The position numbers were made by a program, and so were the translations under genes. Of a stretch of DNA of 47,345 nucleotides, positions 1-9,430 are shown piece after piece (the stretch's first letter is position 1; every line of letters starts with the position of its first letter). The notes beneath the pieces are model-generated. The model worked only from the letters and a program-made list of their open reading frames with translations, did not search any database and had not been told where the DNA came from. The stretch is from JBKBMT01 sp046295655 (GTDB taxonomy: Bacteria > Pseudomonadota > Alphaproteobacteria > Rhodobacterales > Rhodobacteraceae): the NCBI GenBank assembly GCA_046295655.1, contig JBKBMT010000016.1:1-47345 (forward strand). Direction: 5' to 3'.

Positions 1-117
1 CTGTGCATTGCAGGTGCAAGAGTCGATATACCTGCTTGACTTCCAGAAGGTGCAGGGGGACGCCTTCTCCTTCATGTCCCACTGCTCCCGCATCATCATC
101 GATCTGCAGCGTGGCCT
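1..117 (+). other. Eukaryote-like exon fragment (AMPK/SnRK1 kinase KA1 tail), probable chimeric end
   Basis: Read on the plus strand from base 14, this stretch encodes VQESIYLLDFQKVQGD followed by AFSFMSHCSRIIIDLQ. That resembles the extreme C-terminus of AMPK/SnRK1 alpha subunits, where plants have YLLDLQRVQG followed by a hydrophobic helix. It is directly preceded by TGCATTGCAG, a good eukaryotic 3' splice-site sequence. It is visibly less GC-rich than everything after it. From about base 118 the minus strand suddenly becomes a normal bacterial dehydrogenase. I infer a chimeric assembly junction, or contaminating or host sequence, at about 117/118. The kinase assignment is by eye from a short peptide, so it is moderate. 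Confidence 0.55.
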
Positions 118-321
118 CAGCGCCCGCGCCGCCGCCGGGTCGGACAGGTCGGCGGGATGGGGCGTGGCGCCGGTCGCGCGCGCGGTCCCGGCCAGCCCCT
201 CGGCGTCGATGTCGGTGGCGTGCACCCTGGCGCCCTCGGCCGCGAAGGCCGCGGCGATGGCCCGGCCGATCCCCTGCGCGGCGCCGGAGACCAGCACGGT
301 GCGGCCGACGAAGCGGCTCAT
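118..321 (-). CDS. Short-chain dehydrogenase/reductase, N-terminal fragment, broken at contig junction
   Basis: The gene starts at ATG 321-319 and overlaps the stop of the upstream reductase gene by 4 bases (ATGA), so it is the last readable gene of a minus-strand operon. The 68 residues left show a classical SDR Rossmann start: VLVSGAAQGIGRAIAAAF (TGxxxGIG type), then the acidic ATDID that favours NAD(H), then the DLSDPAAARAL stretch. After codon 68 the frame runs into the unrelated sequence of bases 1-117, so the NNAG motif and the catalytic Ser-Tyr-Lys are missing. Substrate unknown; by context it belongs with the creatininase-family and ketopantoate-reductase-like genes. Confidence 0.75.
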
Positions 322-1328
322 GCGGTCAGCGCCCGGAAGGTTTCGGGCGACTGCGGGCGCCGACCTTCCTCGATGTCGTGAATCAGCCCGACCAGCCGGC
401 GCAGCACGGGCACCGCGACCCCCGCCTCCTCGGCCAGATCGCAGATGATGCCGATCTGCGCATCGACCTCGGTCCGCCGCCGGCGCACCGCCAGGTCGCG
501 CCAGATGCCCGAATGGGTCTTTGCGGTGTGGCGGTTGAATTCCGCCAGGGCCGCGACCGAGGCCATGGCCGCGCCCTCGGGCGCGCCGGGAAGGAAGGCG
601 TCGGGGTCGAAGCCGTTGAACCCCCGCGGCGCGACCCCCCGTGCCGCCGCGACCGCCATCACCTCGCGCCCCAGTTGGGCCAGCACCGGCGCGCGTTCCG
701 GGTCGGCGAAGTTGTCCGCCATCGACTCGTCGGTCAGCGCGGTGGCGAACAGCATCGCGCCATAGCCCAGCTTGCCCCACAGATACGACCAGATGTCGTC
801 GGTCAGTTCCGCCTGCGGCTCGAAGATCTGCAACAGCCGGTGCATCTCGCGGGTGCGGTCCCGCGTGGTGCCGTCGATCTCGCCCACCACCACCGCGGCG
901 CGGTTGCCGAACAGGATCTCGCCGGGTCCGTGCCAGTCGGCGCCGAAGTTGACGAAGGCGCCCATGGTCCGGGCCTCGCCGGCGATCCGGGCGATGGTCA
1001 GTTCGTTCAGGCCGTTCTGCGCCGACAGCACGAAGCCGTCGGGCGCCAGATGCGGCAGCAGCATCTGCATTGCCGCCCCGGTGTGCTGCGCCTTCACCGC
1101 CAGCACGATCCGCCGGAAGCTGCCGCGCAGCTCGTCCGGCGTCGCGGCCGGGACCGTGACGCGGAACTCCTCGACCGGGCCGAAGACGTGCAGCCCCCCG
1201 GTGCGGCAGGCTTCGACATGCGCCGCCTCGGTATCGACCAGCAGCACCGGCTCGCCCGCCCGTGCCCAGTATGCGCCCAGCGTGCCGCCGATCGCCCCGG
1301 CGCCCCAGATCAGGATCGGCTCGGCCAT
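318..1328 (-). CDS. Ketopantoate reductase (ApbA/PanE) family oxidoreductase
   Basis: 336 residues, a full-length family member. The N-terminal Rossmann fold has GAGAIGG at residues 9-15. The family signatures LAVKAQ (76-81) and QNG (104-106) are present, and Lys186 in LWGKL fits the catalytic lysine. The usual Asn after that lysine is replaced (KLGYG), so the substrate may not be ketopantoate. Many plasmid-borne copies act on other 2-oxo acids or beta-keto acids. The start at 1328 lies inside the 3' end of the creatininase gene (19-bp overlap) and the stop overlaps the next ATG, so it is translationally coupled on both sides. It probably works with the creatininase-family hydrolase and the dehydrogenase fragment on one imported compound; that is inference. 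Confidence 0.8.
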   Translation of the reverse strand: MAEPILIWGAGAIGGTLGAYWARAGEPVLLVDTEAAHVEACRTGGLHVFGPVEEFRVTVPAATPDELRGSFRRIVLAVKAQHTGAAMQMLLPHLAPDGFVLSAQNGLNELTIARIAGEARTMGAFVNFGADWHGPGEILFGNRAAVVVGEIDGTTRDRTREMHRLLQIFEPQAELTDDIWSYLWGKLGYGAMLFATALTDESMADNFADPERAPVLAQLGREVMAVAAARGVAPRGFNGFDPDAFLPGAPEGAAMASVAALAEFNRHTAKTHSGIWRDLAVRRRRTEVDAQIGIICDLAEEAGVAVPVLRRLVGLIHDIEEGRRPQSPETFRALTA

Positions 1329-2020
1329 GGTCCCTCCAGTGCGGCGCGGGTTTCCTCGACGCCCGTGGCCCACAGCGCCAGCATCTGCGCATCCTCGACC
1401 TGCCAGGGCCCGCCGAAACTGCCGTCGCCCAGCATCGCGCGCGCCGCCTCGGGCGCCAGCGCCTTCAGCGCCTCGACATCGACCACCGGCTTGCGGCCCG
1501 CGGGGGCCGGGGCATGGGCCAGCCGGGTCCAGGGAAAGTTCTCCATCCAGCCGGCATGGGTGCCCTCGGCCTCGATCTCGCGCACCTTGGCAAGGGTTCT
1601 GGGCGCCGCCCACCAGTTGTGGAACCGGATCGACAGATGCGGCCGCTCGGCCATCAGTTCCTGCGCCAGCGCGCCCACCGGGGCATTGCCGCCGTGGCCG
1701 TTGACGATCAGGATGCGCCGGAACCCCGCCCGGTCCAGCGAGGCGACCACGTCGCGCACCACCGCCAGCAGCGTCTCGACGCGCAGGCTGACGGTGCCGG
1801 GATAGGCATTGAAGTAGGGCGCAAGGCCATAGGGGATGACCGGAAAGACCGGCAGGCCCAGCGGCTCGGCCGCCTCCACCGCCACCCGTTCGGCCAGGAT
1901 CATGTCCACGCACAGCGACAGCTGCGCATGCTGTTCGGTCGATCCGATGGGCAGGATGCAGCGGTCGTCGCGGGCGACCTGTGCGGCCACGTCGGCCCAG
2001 TTCATCTCGGCTATGCGCAT
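1310..2020 (-). CDS. Creatininase-family amidohydrolase
   Basis: 236 residues, normal for the creatininase/MftE-like family, which hydrolyses cyclic amides such as creatinine or formylated compounds at a two-metal site. The metal-binding pattern is visible: GSTEQH with the glutamate and histidine, the following CVD aspartate, NGHGGN in the middle, and THAG...E near residue 165. The start ATG at 2020 overlaps the MarR stop by 10 bases, so it is the second gene of the marR operon. Divergent to it is a peptide-type ABC importer and 6 kb away a complete urease operon. A pathway that imports an amide or ureide and ends in urea would fit, but creatinase itself is not in the window, so creatinine as substrate is only one option. 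Confidence 0.82.
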   Translation of the reverse strand: MRIAEMNWADVAAQVARDDRCILPIGSTEQHAQLSLCVDMILAERVAVEAAEPLGLPVFPVIPYGLAPYFNAYPGTVSLRVETLLAVVRDVVASLDRAGFRRILIVNGHGGNAPVGALAQELMAERPHLSIRFHNWWAAPRTLAKVREIEAEGTHAGWMENFPWTRLAHAPAPAGRKPVVDVEALKALAPEAARAMLGDGSFGGPWQVEDAQMLALWATGVEETRAALEGPWPSRS

Positions 2021-2586
2021 GTCTCCTCCCGCGCCTCCTGGGCGATGTCCGCAGCCGCACGGTCCGCCGCCGCGGCGACGACGATCTTCGACAGCAACCT
2101 CGAAAGCGTGTCGCGCTCGGCCGCGGTCAGCACGTCGAGAAGCCGCGCCTCCTCGGCCACGAAGCGCGGCGCGGCCTCTTCCAGCAGCGCGCGGCCGGCG
2201 GCCGTCAGGCTCAGGATCTGCGCGCGGCGGTCTCCCGCATCGGTGCGCCGCGCGATCAGCCCGAGGCCCATGAGCTTCTGCACCGCACGGCTGAGCGTGT
2301 TCTGCGGAAAGCCGAAGGATATCGCGATGTCCCGCGCCAGCGCGTCGTCGCACAGGCCAAGCGTGTAGATCACCGCGAATTCGGGCCGCGACAGGCCCCA
2401 GCGTTCCCGCACCCATCCGTAAAGCGGCGTGTTGTAGCGCAGCGCGAGGAAGTTGAACCGGAACGACAGCCAGCACGGATTGCGCCACAGCTTCGCCTCG
2501 GTCACGGCATCCAGCCCCGGAACCGGCTGCGGATCGGGCGTCCAGACATCGGGGGCAAGCGACTGGAGGATATTGGTTGGCGGCAT
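2011..2586 (-). CDS. MarR-family transcriptional regulator
   Basis: 191 residues with the winged-helix core in the middle: RPEFAVIYTLGLCDDALARDIA, then FPQNTLSRAVQKLMGLGLI as recognition helix, and the wing RRTDAGDRRAQILSLTAAGRAL, all typical of MarR. A longer N-terminal part (about 50 residues) contains a partner helix. MarR proteins are usually ligand-released repressors of neighbouring genes. It heads the minus-strand operon and is divergent from the ABC importer (110 bp between start codons). The dyads in that gap are candidate operators, so control of both operons by a shared ligand is likely. Start 2586 is the first ATG that keeps the N-terminal helix. Confidence 0.85.
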   Translation of the reverse strand: MPPTNILQSLAPDVWTPDPQPVPGLDAVTEAKLWRNPCWLSFRFNFLALRYNTPLYGWVRERWGLSRPEFAVIYTLGLCDDALARDIAISFGFPQNTLSRAVQKLMGLGLIARRTDAGDRRAQILSLTAAGRALLEEAAPRFVAEEARLLDVLTAAERDTLSRLLSKIVVAAAADRAAADIAQEAREETCA

Positions 2587-2602
2587 GGCTGCGGAATCAT
2601 CT

Positions 2603-2655
2603 TGACGGATGCACTATCCGCGATCAACTTGGACAAAACAACTTCCGAATGGAAG
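2603..2655. promoter_or_regulatory. Candidate MarR operators between marR and the ABC importer
   Basis: Two dyads lie in the 110-bp divergent gap. The first has arms CGGAT (2606-2610) and ATCCG (2616-2620) around 5 bases, flanked by TTGA and TCAA. The second is CTTCC GAAT GGAAG (2642-2655). A TTGAC-like -35 box overlaps the first. Spaced palindromes of this size are usual for MarR dimers, but binding is inferred only from position and symmetry. Confidence 0.4.
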
Positions 2656-2695
2656 CAGATTCCGGATGCACCCGGCACAAACAGGGAGACGGCAC

Positions 2696-4276
2696 ATGCA
2701 CTTCAGTCGTATCACCGCGGCCGCGGTCGGTCTGTTGATCGGCGCGCAGGTCGCCTCGGCCCAGACGCTGACGCTCGGCGTCCGGGGCGGGCCGGAATCG
2801 ATGGACCCGCACTATTCCGCCCTCGGCACCCATGCCGAGGCGATGAAGCACATCTTCGACACCCTGGTGTGGTCGGACGAGAACCTGCAGCTTGAACCCG
2901 GGCTTGCGGTCAGCTGGACGCCGCTGGACGAACTGACCTGGGAATTCCGGCTGCGCGAGGGCGTGACCTTTCACGACGGCAGCCCCTTCACCGCCGAGGA
3001 CGTCAAGTTCTCGATCGAGCGCATCCCGGTCGTCACCGGCCCGACCACGATGGAGATCTACGTCCGCCGGGTGGCCGGCATCGAGATCGTGGACGATCAC
3101 ACGATCCGGCTGACCACCAACGCCCCCGCCGCGACCCTGCCCAACGACTTCGTGCGGCTGTTCATCGTCTCGCACAAGGCGGCGGCGGATCATTCCACGC
3201 CCGAGACGGCGGCCGAAGGCTTCAATTCCGGCCGGGCGACCATCGGCACCGGGCCGTTCAGATATGTCTCTTGGGAACCGAACGGCGATCTGGTGCTGGA
3301 ACGGTTCGACGGCTACTGGCGCGGCCCGGCGCACTGGGAACGGGTGGTGCGCCGCGAACTGACCAACGACGCCTCGCGGCTGGCGGCGCTGCGGGCGGGT
3401 CAGGTCGATCTGGTCAACTATGTCTCGTCGGCCGACTACGTCGCGCTTCAGCGCGATCCGCAGGTCGAGGTCATCACCGCGCCCTCGGCCTATGTCATGA
3501 ACCTCCAGCTCGACCAGCGCGAGGAAACGCCGATGGTGTTCGACCGGGCCGGCAACCGCATGGCCTCGAACCCGTTCCGCGATCCCCGCGTGCGCGAGGC
3601 GATCGACCTTGCCATCGACCGCGAGACCATGGTCGAGGTGGTGCTGGAGGGGCTCGGACGCCCGGCGAAACAACTGATGCCGGATGAATTCTTCGGCTCC
3701 TCCGCCAATATCCCCGACCCGGTGCACGACCCCGACCGCGCCCGCGCCCTGCTGGCCGAGGCAGGCTTCCCCGAGGGGTTCCGGGTCGCGCTCTACTGCA
3801 CCAACGACCGGCTGCCGGGCGACGGCGCGATCTGCCAGGGGCTGGGCCAGATGTTCGCCCAGGTCGGGATCGACACCGAGGTGAACGCGATCAGCCGCAC
3901 GATCTACTTCCCGGCCCAGGCCAACCGCGACTATTCGATCTTCATGAACGGCTGGGGCACGCTGACCGGCGAGGCATCCTATACGCTGGGCAGCCTTGCC
4001 CACAGCGACAATCCCGACCTGCGGCTGGGCGCCTTCAACCGCATCCTCTATTCCAACCCGGACGTGGACGCCGAGCTTCAGGCCGGCATCGGCGAGCTGG
4101 ACGACGCCAAGCGGCGGGCGCATTTCGAACGGGCGATGGAGATGGTGGTGGCCGACCGTGCCTATATCCCGATCGTCAACCTCGAAACCGTCTGGGCCGC
4201 GCGCAAGGGCGTCGTGACCTACGAGGGCCGCGTGGACGAGGACACGCTGGCCTACTGGATCAAGCCTGCGAACTGA
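2696..4276 (+). CDS. ABC transporter solute-binding protein, peptide/nickel (family 5) type
   Basis: 526 residues. The start at 2696 has AGGGAG seven bases upstream and gives a clean Sec signal peptide (FSRITAAAVGLLIGAQVASA, cut before QTLTLG). The mature protein carries family-5 hallmarks: GPESMDPHYS near the start, TWEFRLREGVTFHDGSPFTAEDVKFSIER (about 85-110), TIGTGPFRYVSW, and NPFRDPRVREAIDLAIDRETMV in the middle. It captures a peptide or similar ligand in the periplasm for the two permeases and two ATPases that follow. Ligand unknown: it could be an oligopeptide, an opine, a glutathione-like compound or a cyclic amide handled by the divergent creatininase operon. A perfect hairpin follows the stop codon. 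Confidence 0.9.
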   Translation: MHFSRITAAAVGLLIGAQVASAQTLTLGVRGGPESMDPHYSALGTHAEAMKHIFDTLVWSDENLQLEPGLAVSWTPLDELTWEFRLREGVTFHDGSPFTAEDVKFSIERIPVVTGPTTMEIYVRRVAGIEIVDDHTIRLTTNAPAATLPNDFVRLFIVSHKAAADHSTPETAAEGFNSGRATIGTGPFRYVSWEPNGDLVLERFDGYWRGPAHWERVVRRELTNDASRLAALRAGQVDLVNYVSSADYVALQRDPQVEVITAPSAYVMNLQLDQREETPMVFDRAGNRMASNPFRDPRVREAIDLAIDRETMVEVVLEGLGRPAKQLMPDEFFGSSANIPDPVHDPDRARALLAEAGFPEGFRVALYCTNDRLPGDGAICQGLGQMFAQVGIDTEVNAISRTIYFPAQANRDYSIFMNGWGTLTGEASYTLGSLAHSDNPDLRLGAFNRILYSNPDVDAELQAGIGELDDAKRRAHFERAMEMVVADRAYIPIVNLETVWAARKGVVTYEGRVDEDTLAYWIKPAN

Positions 4277-4288
4277 GCCTTCCTTCTT

Positions 4289-4318
4289 CCGGCGCCGTCC
4301 CGGTGCGGGCGGCGCCGG
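4289..4318 (+). terminator. Intercistronic hairpin after the binding-protein gene
   Basis: Perfect 9-bp arms, CCGGCGCCG (4289-4297) and CGGCGCCGG (4310-4318), with a 12-base loop, start 12 bases after the binding-protein stop. No real T-run follows, so it is better read as an mRNA 3' stabiliser or partial attenuator that raises binding protein over permease than as a full terminator. Confidence 0.5.
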
Positions 4319-4336
4319 CTTGATTCAGGGACCCGA

Positions 4337-5311
4337 ATGATCGGCTTCGTCATCCAGCGCGTGCTTCAGGCGATGGCCGTCATGCTGGCGATGTCGGTCA
4401 TCGTGTTCGTGGGCGTCTATGCGATCGGCAATCCGATCGACGTGCTGATCCCGCCCGAGGCCCCGCAGGACCTGCGCGCCGCCACCATCGCCCGCTTCGG
4501 CCTCGACCGGCCGCTGCACGAACAGTATCTGCTGTTCCTGCGCAACAGCCTGCAGGGCGATTTCGGCCGGTCATTCATCTACAACATGCCGGTGCTCGAG
4601 CTGATCTTCTCGCGCCTGCCGGCGACGCTGGAACTTGCGCTGCTGGCGGTGCTCGGCGCCACGGTGATCGGCGTGCCGCTGGGCATGTATGCCGGCTACC
4701 GGCCCGACAGCCCGGTGGCCAGGGCGATCATGGCGGTGTCGATCCTCGGCTTCTCGGTGCCCACCTTCTGGGTCGGGCTGATGCTGATCCTGTTCTTCGC
4801 GGTCCACCTGCAATGGCTGCCCGCCGGCGGGCGGGGCGAGACGGTGATGCTGCTGGGCACGCGATGGAGCTTCCTGACCCGCGACGGCCTTGCGCATCTG
4901 GCCCTGCCGGCCCTGAACCTGTCGCTGTTCAAGCTCGCCATGATGATCCGCCTTGCCCGCGCCGGCACGCGCGAGGTGATGCTGACCGACACGGTGCGCT
5001 TTGCCCGCGCCGCCGGCCTGTCCGAAGGCACGATCCTGCGCCGCCACGTGCTGAAGCTGATCTCGATCCCGATCGTCACCGTGTTCGGGCTCGAACTCGG
5101 CTCTACCCTCGCCTTCGCGGTGGTGACCGAGACGATCTTCTCCTGGCCTGGGCTGGGCAAGCTTATCATCGATTCGATCACCCTGCTGGACCGGCCGGTG
5201 ATGGTGGCCTACCTGATCCTCATCACAGCGCTGTTCGTCACCATCAACCTCGTGGTCGATCTCACCTATGCCGCGCTCGATCCGCGCATCCGGCGGGGGG
5301 CGGCGGTGTGA
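4337..5311 (+). CDS. ABC transporter permease, DppB type
   Basis: 324 residues with six hydrophobic segments. The N-terminal GFVIQRVLQAMAVMLAMSVIVF and RFGLDRPLHEQYLLFL are typical of DppB/OppB. The cytoplasmic coupling (EAA) loop is visible as FARAAGLSEGTILRRHVLK near residue 220-240, which docks on the ATPases, and the C-terminal YAALDPRIR is standard. It pairs with the next permease to form the inner-membrane channel. Its stop TGA overlaps the GTG start of the next gene (GTGA), showing translational coupling. Confidence 0.92.
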   Translation: MIGFVIQRVLQAMAVMLAMSVIVFVGVYAIGNPIDVLIPPEAPQDLRAATIARFGLDRPLHEQYLLFLRNSLQGDFGRSFIYNMPVLELIFSRLPATLELALLAVLGATVIGVPLGMYAGYRPDSPVARAIMAVSILGFSVPTFWVGLMLILFFAVHLQWLPAGGRGETVMLLGTRWSFLTRDGLAHLALPALNLSLFKLAMMIRLARAGTREVMLTDTVRFARAAGLSEGTILRRHVLKLISIPIVTVFGLELGSTLAFAVVTETIFSWPGLGKLIIDSITLLDRPVMVAYLILITALFVTINLVVDLTYAALDPRIRRGAAV

Positions 5312-6180
5312 ACCCGCGTCTCCGGGACTTCCTGGCCGAATTCGCCGAGAACCGGATCGCGCTGGCCGCCGCGGTGGTGGTGGCGGCAATCCTGGTCGCT
5401 GCGCTGCTGGCGCCGCTGATCGCGCCGCAGGATCCCTACGACCTGCGCGGCCTGTCGCTGCGCGATGCCCGCCGTCCGCCGGGGCATGTCGGGTCGGGCG
5501 GCTATGTGCACTGGCTCGGCACCGATGCGCAGGGGCGCGATCTGGTCTCGGCGATCCTCTACGGCCTCCGGCTGTCGTTGCAGATCGGGCTTCTGGCCGG
5601 GGCCATCGGCCTGGCGCTGGGGGCGACGCTGGGCATCGTCGCGGCCTATTTCGGCGGCCGGTTCGAGACCCTGGCCATGCGCATCATCGACCTGCAGCTG
5701 TCGTTCCCGGCGATCCTTCTGGCGCTGGTGCTGGTCGCGCTGCTCGGGCAGGGCAAGTGGCAGCTGATCGCCGCGCTGGTCGCGGCGCAATACGCCTATT
5801 TCGCCCGCACCGCCTATGGCGCGGCCAAGGCCGAGCGGCGCAAGGACTATATCGAGGCCGCCATGGCCACGCCGCTGTCGCACGGCCGGATCATCTTCCG
5901 CCACCTGCTGCCGAACTGCATGCCGCCGCTGATCGTCGTGGCCACGGTGCAGGTCGCCAATGCGATCGCGCTCGAGGCCACGCTGTCCTTCCTCGGCCTC
6001 GGCATGCCGGTCACCGAACCCTCGCTCGGCATGCTGATCGCCAACGGCTTCCAGTACATGATGAGCGGCCGCACCTGGATCTCGGTCTATCCCGGCATCG
6101 CGCTGATCGTGCTGATCGTCTCGATCAACCTGGTGGGCGACCAGATCCGCGACCAGACCAACCCGAGGCTCCGGCGATGA
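5308..6180 (+). CDS. ABC transporter permease, DppC type
   Basis: 290 residues with GTG start overlapping the previous stop. Family features in order: a first membrane segment ending LLAPLIAPQDPYD, HWLGTDAQGRDLVSAILYGLRLSLQIG (the DppC GTDxxGRD motif), and the coupling loop YIEAAMATPLSHGRIIFRHLLPN. The C-terminal membrane segments end in the usual GDQIRDQTNPRL. It is the second half of the membrane channel for the importer. Its stop overlaps the ATG of the first ATPase (ATGA). Confidence 0.92.
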   Translation: MNPRLRDFLAEFAENRIALAAAVVVAAILVAALLAPLIAPQDPYDLRGLSLRDARRPPGHVGSGGYVHWLGTDAQGRDLVSAILYGLRLSLQIGLLAGAIGLALGATLGIVAAYFGGRFETLAMRIIDLQLSFPAILLALVLVALLGQGKWQLIAALVAAQYAYFARTAYGAAKAERRKDYIEAAMATPLSHGRIIFRHLLPNCMPPLIVVATVQVANAIALEATLSFLGLGMPVTEPSLGMLIANGFQYMMSGRTWISVYPGIALIVLIVSINLVGDQIRDQTNPRLRR

Positions 6181-7138
6181 GCGTGCTGGAGGTCGAGGGG
6201 CTGACCACCGAGTTCCACACCCGCGCCGGGGTCGCCCGGGCGGTGGACGGGGTCGGTTTCGCCCTGGACCGGGGGCGTATCCTGGGGCTGGTCGGGGAAA
6301 GCGGGTCGGGCAAGTCCGTGACCGGCTTCTCGCTTCTGGGGCTGGTCGAGCCGCCGGGCCGGATCGTCGCCGGGTCGGTGCGGCTCGAGGGGCAGGAACT
6401 GGTCGGCCTGCCGCAGGGGCAGCTGCGCCGCCTGCGCGGCCGACGGATCGCGATGGTGTTCCAGGACCCGGCAATGACGCTGAACCCGGTGCTGACCATC
6501 GGCGCGCAGATGATACTGGCGCTCCGGGCGCACGAGCGGATCGGCACCGCCGCCGCGCGCAGCCGGGCGGCCGAGGCGCTGCGCCGGGTCGGCATCCCCT
6601 CGCCCGAGGCCCGGCTCGATGCCTATCCGCACGAATTCTCGGGCGGGATGCGCCAGCGGGTCGCCGTCGCCACCGCGCTGCTGCACCGGCCGGCGGTGAT
6701 CGTGGCGGACGAACCGACCACCGCGCTCGACGTGTCGATCCAGGCCCAGATCCTCGCCGAGATGAAGGAACTGGCCCGCGCCGAGGGGCTGGCGCTGATC
6801 TGGATCAGTCACGACCTCGCCACCGTCTCCAGCCTCGCCGACCGGCTGTGCGTCATGTATGCCGGCCGGATCGTCGAGACCGGGCCGACGGCGGCGGTGC
6901 TGCGGGCGCCGCGCCACCCCTATACCCGCGGGCTGCTCGACAGCCTGCCGGCCACCGCCGCACCGGGCCAGGACCTGCGCCAGATCCCCGGCCAGGCGCC
7001 CTCGCTGCTCGCGCTGCCGCCGGGCTGCGCCTTCGCACCGCGCTGCCCCCGCGCCTCGGACCGCTGCGCCGCCCGGCCGCCGCTGGTCGCCGAAGGATCG
7101 CGCGCCGCCGCCTGCTGGCACCCGCTGGAGGCCGGGAC

Positions 7139-7142
<4 letters not shown>
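6177..7142 (+). CDS. ABC transporter ATP-binding protein, DppD type
   Basis: 321 residues. The Walker A is GESGSGKS near residue 40, the Q-loop MVFQDPAMTLNP, the signature FSGGMRQR, Walker B VIVADEPTTALD and the switch ISHDLATVS. After HPYTRGLLDSLP comes the oligopeptide-ABC C-terminal domain with CAFAPRCPRASDRCA; its four-cysteine pattern holds an iron-sulfur cluster in some family members. It powers import with the next ATPase. Start ATG overlaps the permease stop. Confidence 0.93.
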
Positions 7143-8134
<992 letters not shown>

Positions 8135-8145
8135 GCACCGCGCGG

Positions 8146-8161
8146 GCGGTTCGGAAACCGC
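8146..8161 (+). terminator. Possible weak terminator after the peptide ABC operon
   Basis: GCGGTT (8146-8151), loop CGGA, AACCGC (8156-8161) is a perfect 6-bp stem 12 bases past the last ATPase stop, followed by TCTCT only. It may separate the importer from urease transcription; the lack of a T-run makes full termination uncertain. Confidence 0.35.
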
Positions 8162-8269
8162 TCTCTGCCCGGAAAACAGGCATCGACCGGCGATCCGCCG
8201 CATTCCTGTGCAGACGGGCCCCGGTGGCGGCATGGTCGGTGCCGCCGCGATTGAGCGAAGGCGCGCTGC

Positions 8270-9109
8270 ATGTCCAGTCTCGCGCAAGGACCGCAGCCCA
8301 TGACCGCAACCGCAGCCCAGGACATCCGGCATCAGCGCAGCACCGGCGCGGCGCGGGTGGGTCTTGCGCTGCGCCACGGCATCGCGGCGGTCGCGACGCT
8401 GGAACAGACCGGCTGCGCGCGCGCCTTCGTGCTGCCCGGCCCGGAGGTGGTGTTCCTGAACACCGCCGGCGGACTGACCGGCGGCGACATGCTTTCGGCC
8501 GGGCTCGACATACCCGCCGGGGCGCGGGTCACGGCCACGACCCAGACCGCCGAACGGCTCTACCGCGCCGCCGGGGGCACGGCGCGGATCGCCGTCTCGG
8601 CCCGGGTCGGGGCGGGTGCACGGCTCGACTGGCTGCCGCAGGAAACGATCCTGTTCGAAGGCTGCCGCGCCCGCCGCCGGACCGAGATCGACCTCGGCCC
8701 CGGCGCCACCTGCCTGATGGCCGAGACGCTGATCCTCGGCCGCGCCGCCATGGGCGAGACGCCGCGCCGGCCCGATTTCCGCGACTGGCGCCAGATCAGC
8801 CGCGGCGGCGTGCCGGTGCATCTCGACCCGGTGGCGATCGGGCCCGGAACGCTCGGGCCCGGGCCGGCGGGAACCGATGGCGCGCGGGCGCTCGCCTCGG
8901 TGGTGCTGGTCGGCCCCGGGGCCGAGAATGCGCTGGGGCCGGTGCGGGCGCTGATGCCCTTCGACGGCGTGCGCGCCGCGGCCTCGGGCTGGGACGGGCG
9001 GCTGGCGGTGCGGCTGATGGCCGGCGACGGCTGGCCGCTGCGCCGCGCGCTGGCGGCGCTGCTGCGGCTTCTCTGCGGCCGGCCGCTGCCGCGCGTCTGG
9101 CAGGTCTGA
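8270..9109 (+). CDS. ureD: Urease accessory protein UreD
   Basis: 279 residues. UreD forms the UreD-UreF-UreG complex that loads carbonate and nickel into apo-urease in the cytoplasm. Diagnostic motifs are LPGPEVVFLNTAGGLTGGD near residue 55-75, TTQTAERLYRAAGGTA, and LPQETILFEGCRARRRTEIDL in the middle. It is the first gene of a complete urease operon, the normal place in alphaproteobacteria. Two starts are possible: 8270 (GAAGG upstream) and 8300 (AAGGA upstream). The later one would remove ten poorly conserved residues. Confidence 0.93.
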   Translation: MSSLAQGPQPMTATAAQDIRHQRSTGAARVGLALRHGIAAVATLEQTGCARAFVLPGPEVVFLNTAGGLTGGDMLSAGLDIPAGARVTATTQTAERLYRAAGGTARIAVSARVGAGARLDWLPQETILFEGCRARRRTEIDLGPGATCLMAETLILGRAAMGETPRRPDFRDWRQISRGGVPVHLDPVAIGPGTLGPGPAGTDGARALASVVLVGPGAENALGPVRALMPFDGVRAAASGWDGRLAVRLMAGDGWPLRRALAALLRLLCGRPLPRVWQV

Positions 9110-9120
9110 GGGGAAACCGG

Positions 9121-9423
9121 ATGTTCCTGACCCCGCGCGAGAAGGACAAGCTCATGGTCAGCCTCGCGGCCATCGTGGCGCGCGGCCGGCTGGCCCGCGG
9201 CGTGCCGCTGAACCATCCCGAAGCGGTGGCGCTGATCACCGATTTCGTCCTCGAGGGGGCCCGCGACGGCCGCAGCGTGGCCGATCTGATGGCCGCGGGC
9301 GCCCATGTCGTGACCCGCGACCAGTGCATGCCCGGCGTGCCCGAGATGATCGAGGCGGTGCAGGTCGAGGCGACCTTTCCCGACGGCACCAAGCTTGTGA
9401 CCGTCCACCACCCGATCCGCTGA
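9121..9423 (+). CDS. ureA: Urease gamma subunit
   Basis: 100 residues, the exact family length. It begins MFLTPREKDKLMVSLAA and carries LNHPEAVALITDFVLEGARDG and HVVTRDQCMPGVPEMI, the conserved gamma-subunit signatures. It is a structural subunit of the (UreABC)3 enzyme that hydrolyses urea to ammonia and carbamate. It starts 11 bases after ureD with GAGGGGAAACC as ribosome binding site and is followed by ureJ rather than directly by ureB. Confidence 0.97.
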   Translation: MFLTPREKDKLMVSLAAIVARGRLARGVPLNHPEAVALITDFVLEGARDGRSVADLMAAGAHVVTRDQCMPGVPEMIEAVQVEATFPDGTKLVTVHHPIR

Positions 9424-9430
9424 GGTTCCC

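Noticed and set aside
3..1805. 600-codon plus-strand frame at the window start
   Set aside because: Past base 117 it is antisense to the dehydrogenase, reductase and creatininase-family genes. Only the first 117 bases carry a signal of their own, in another frame.
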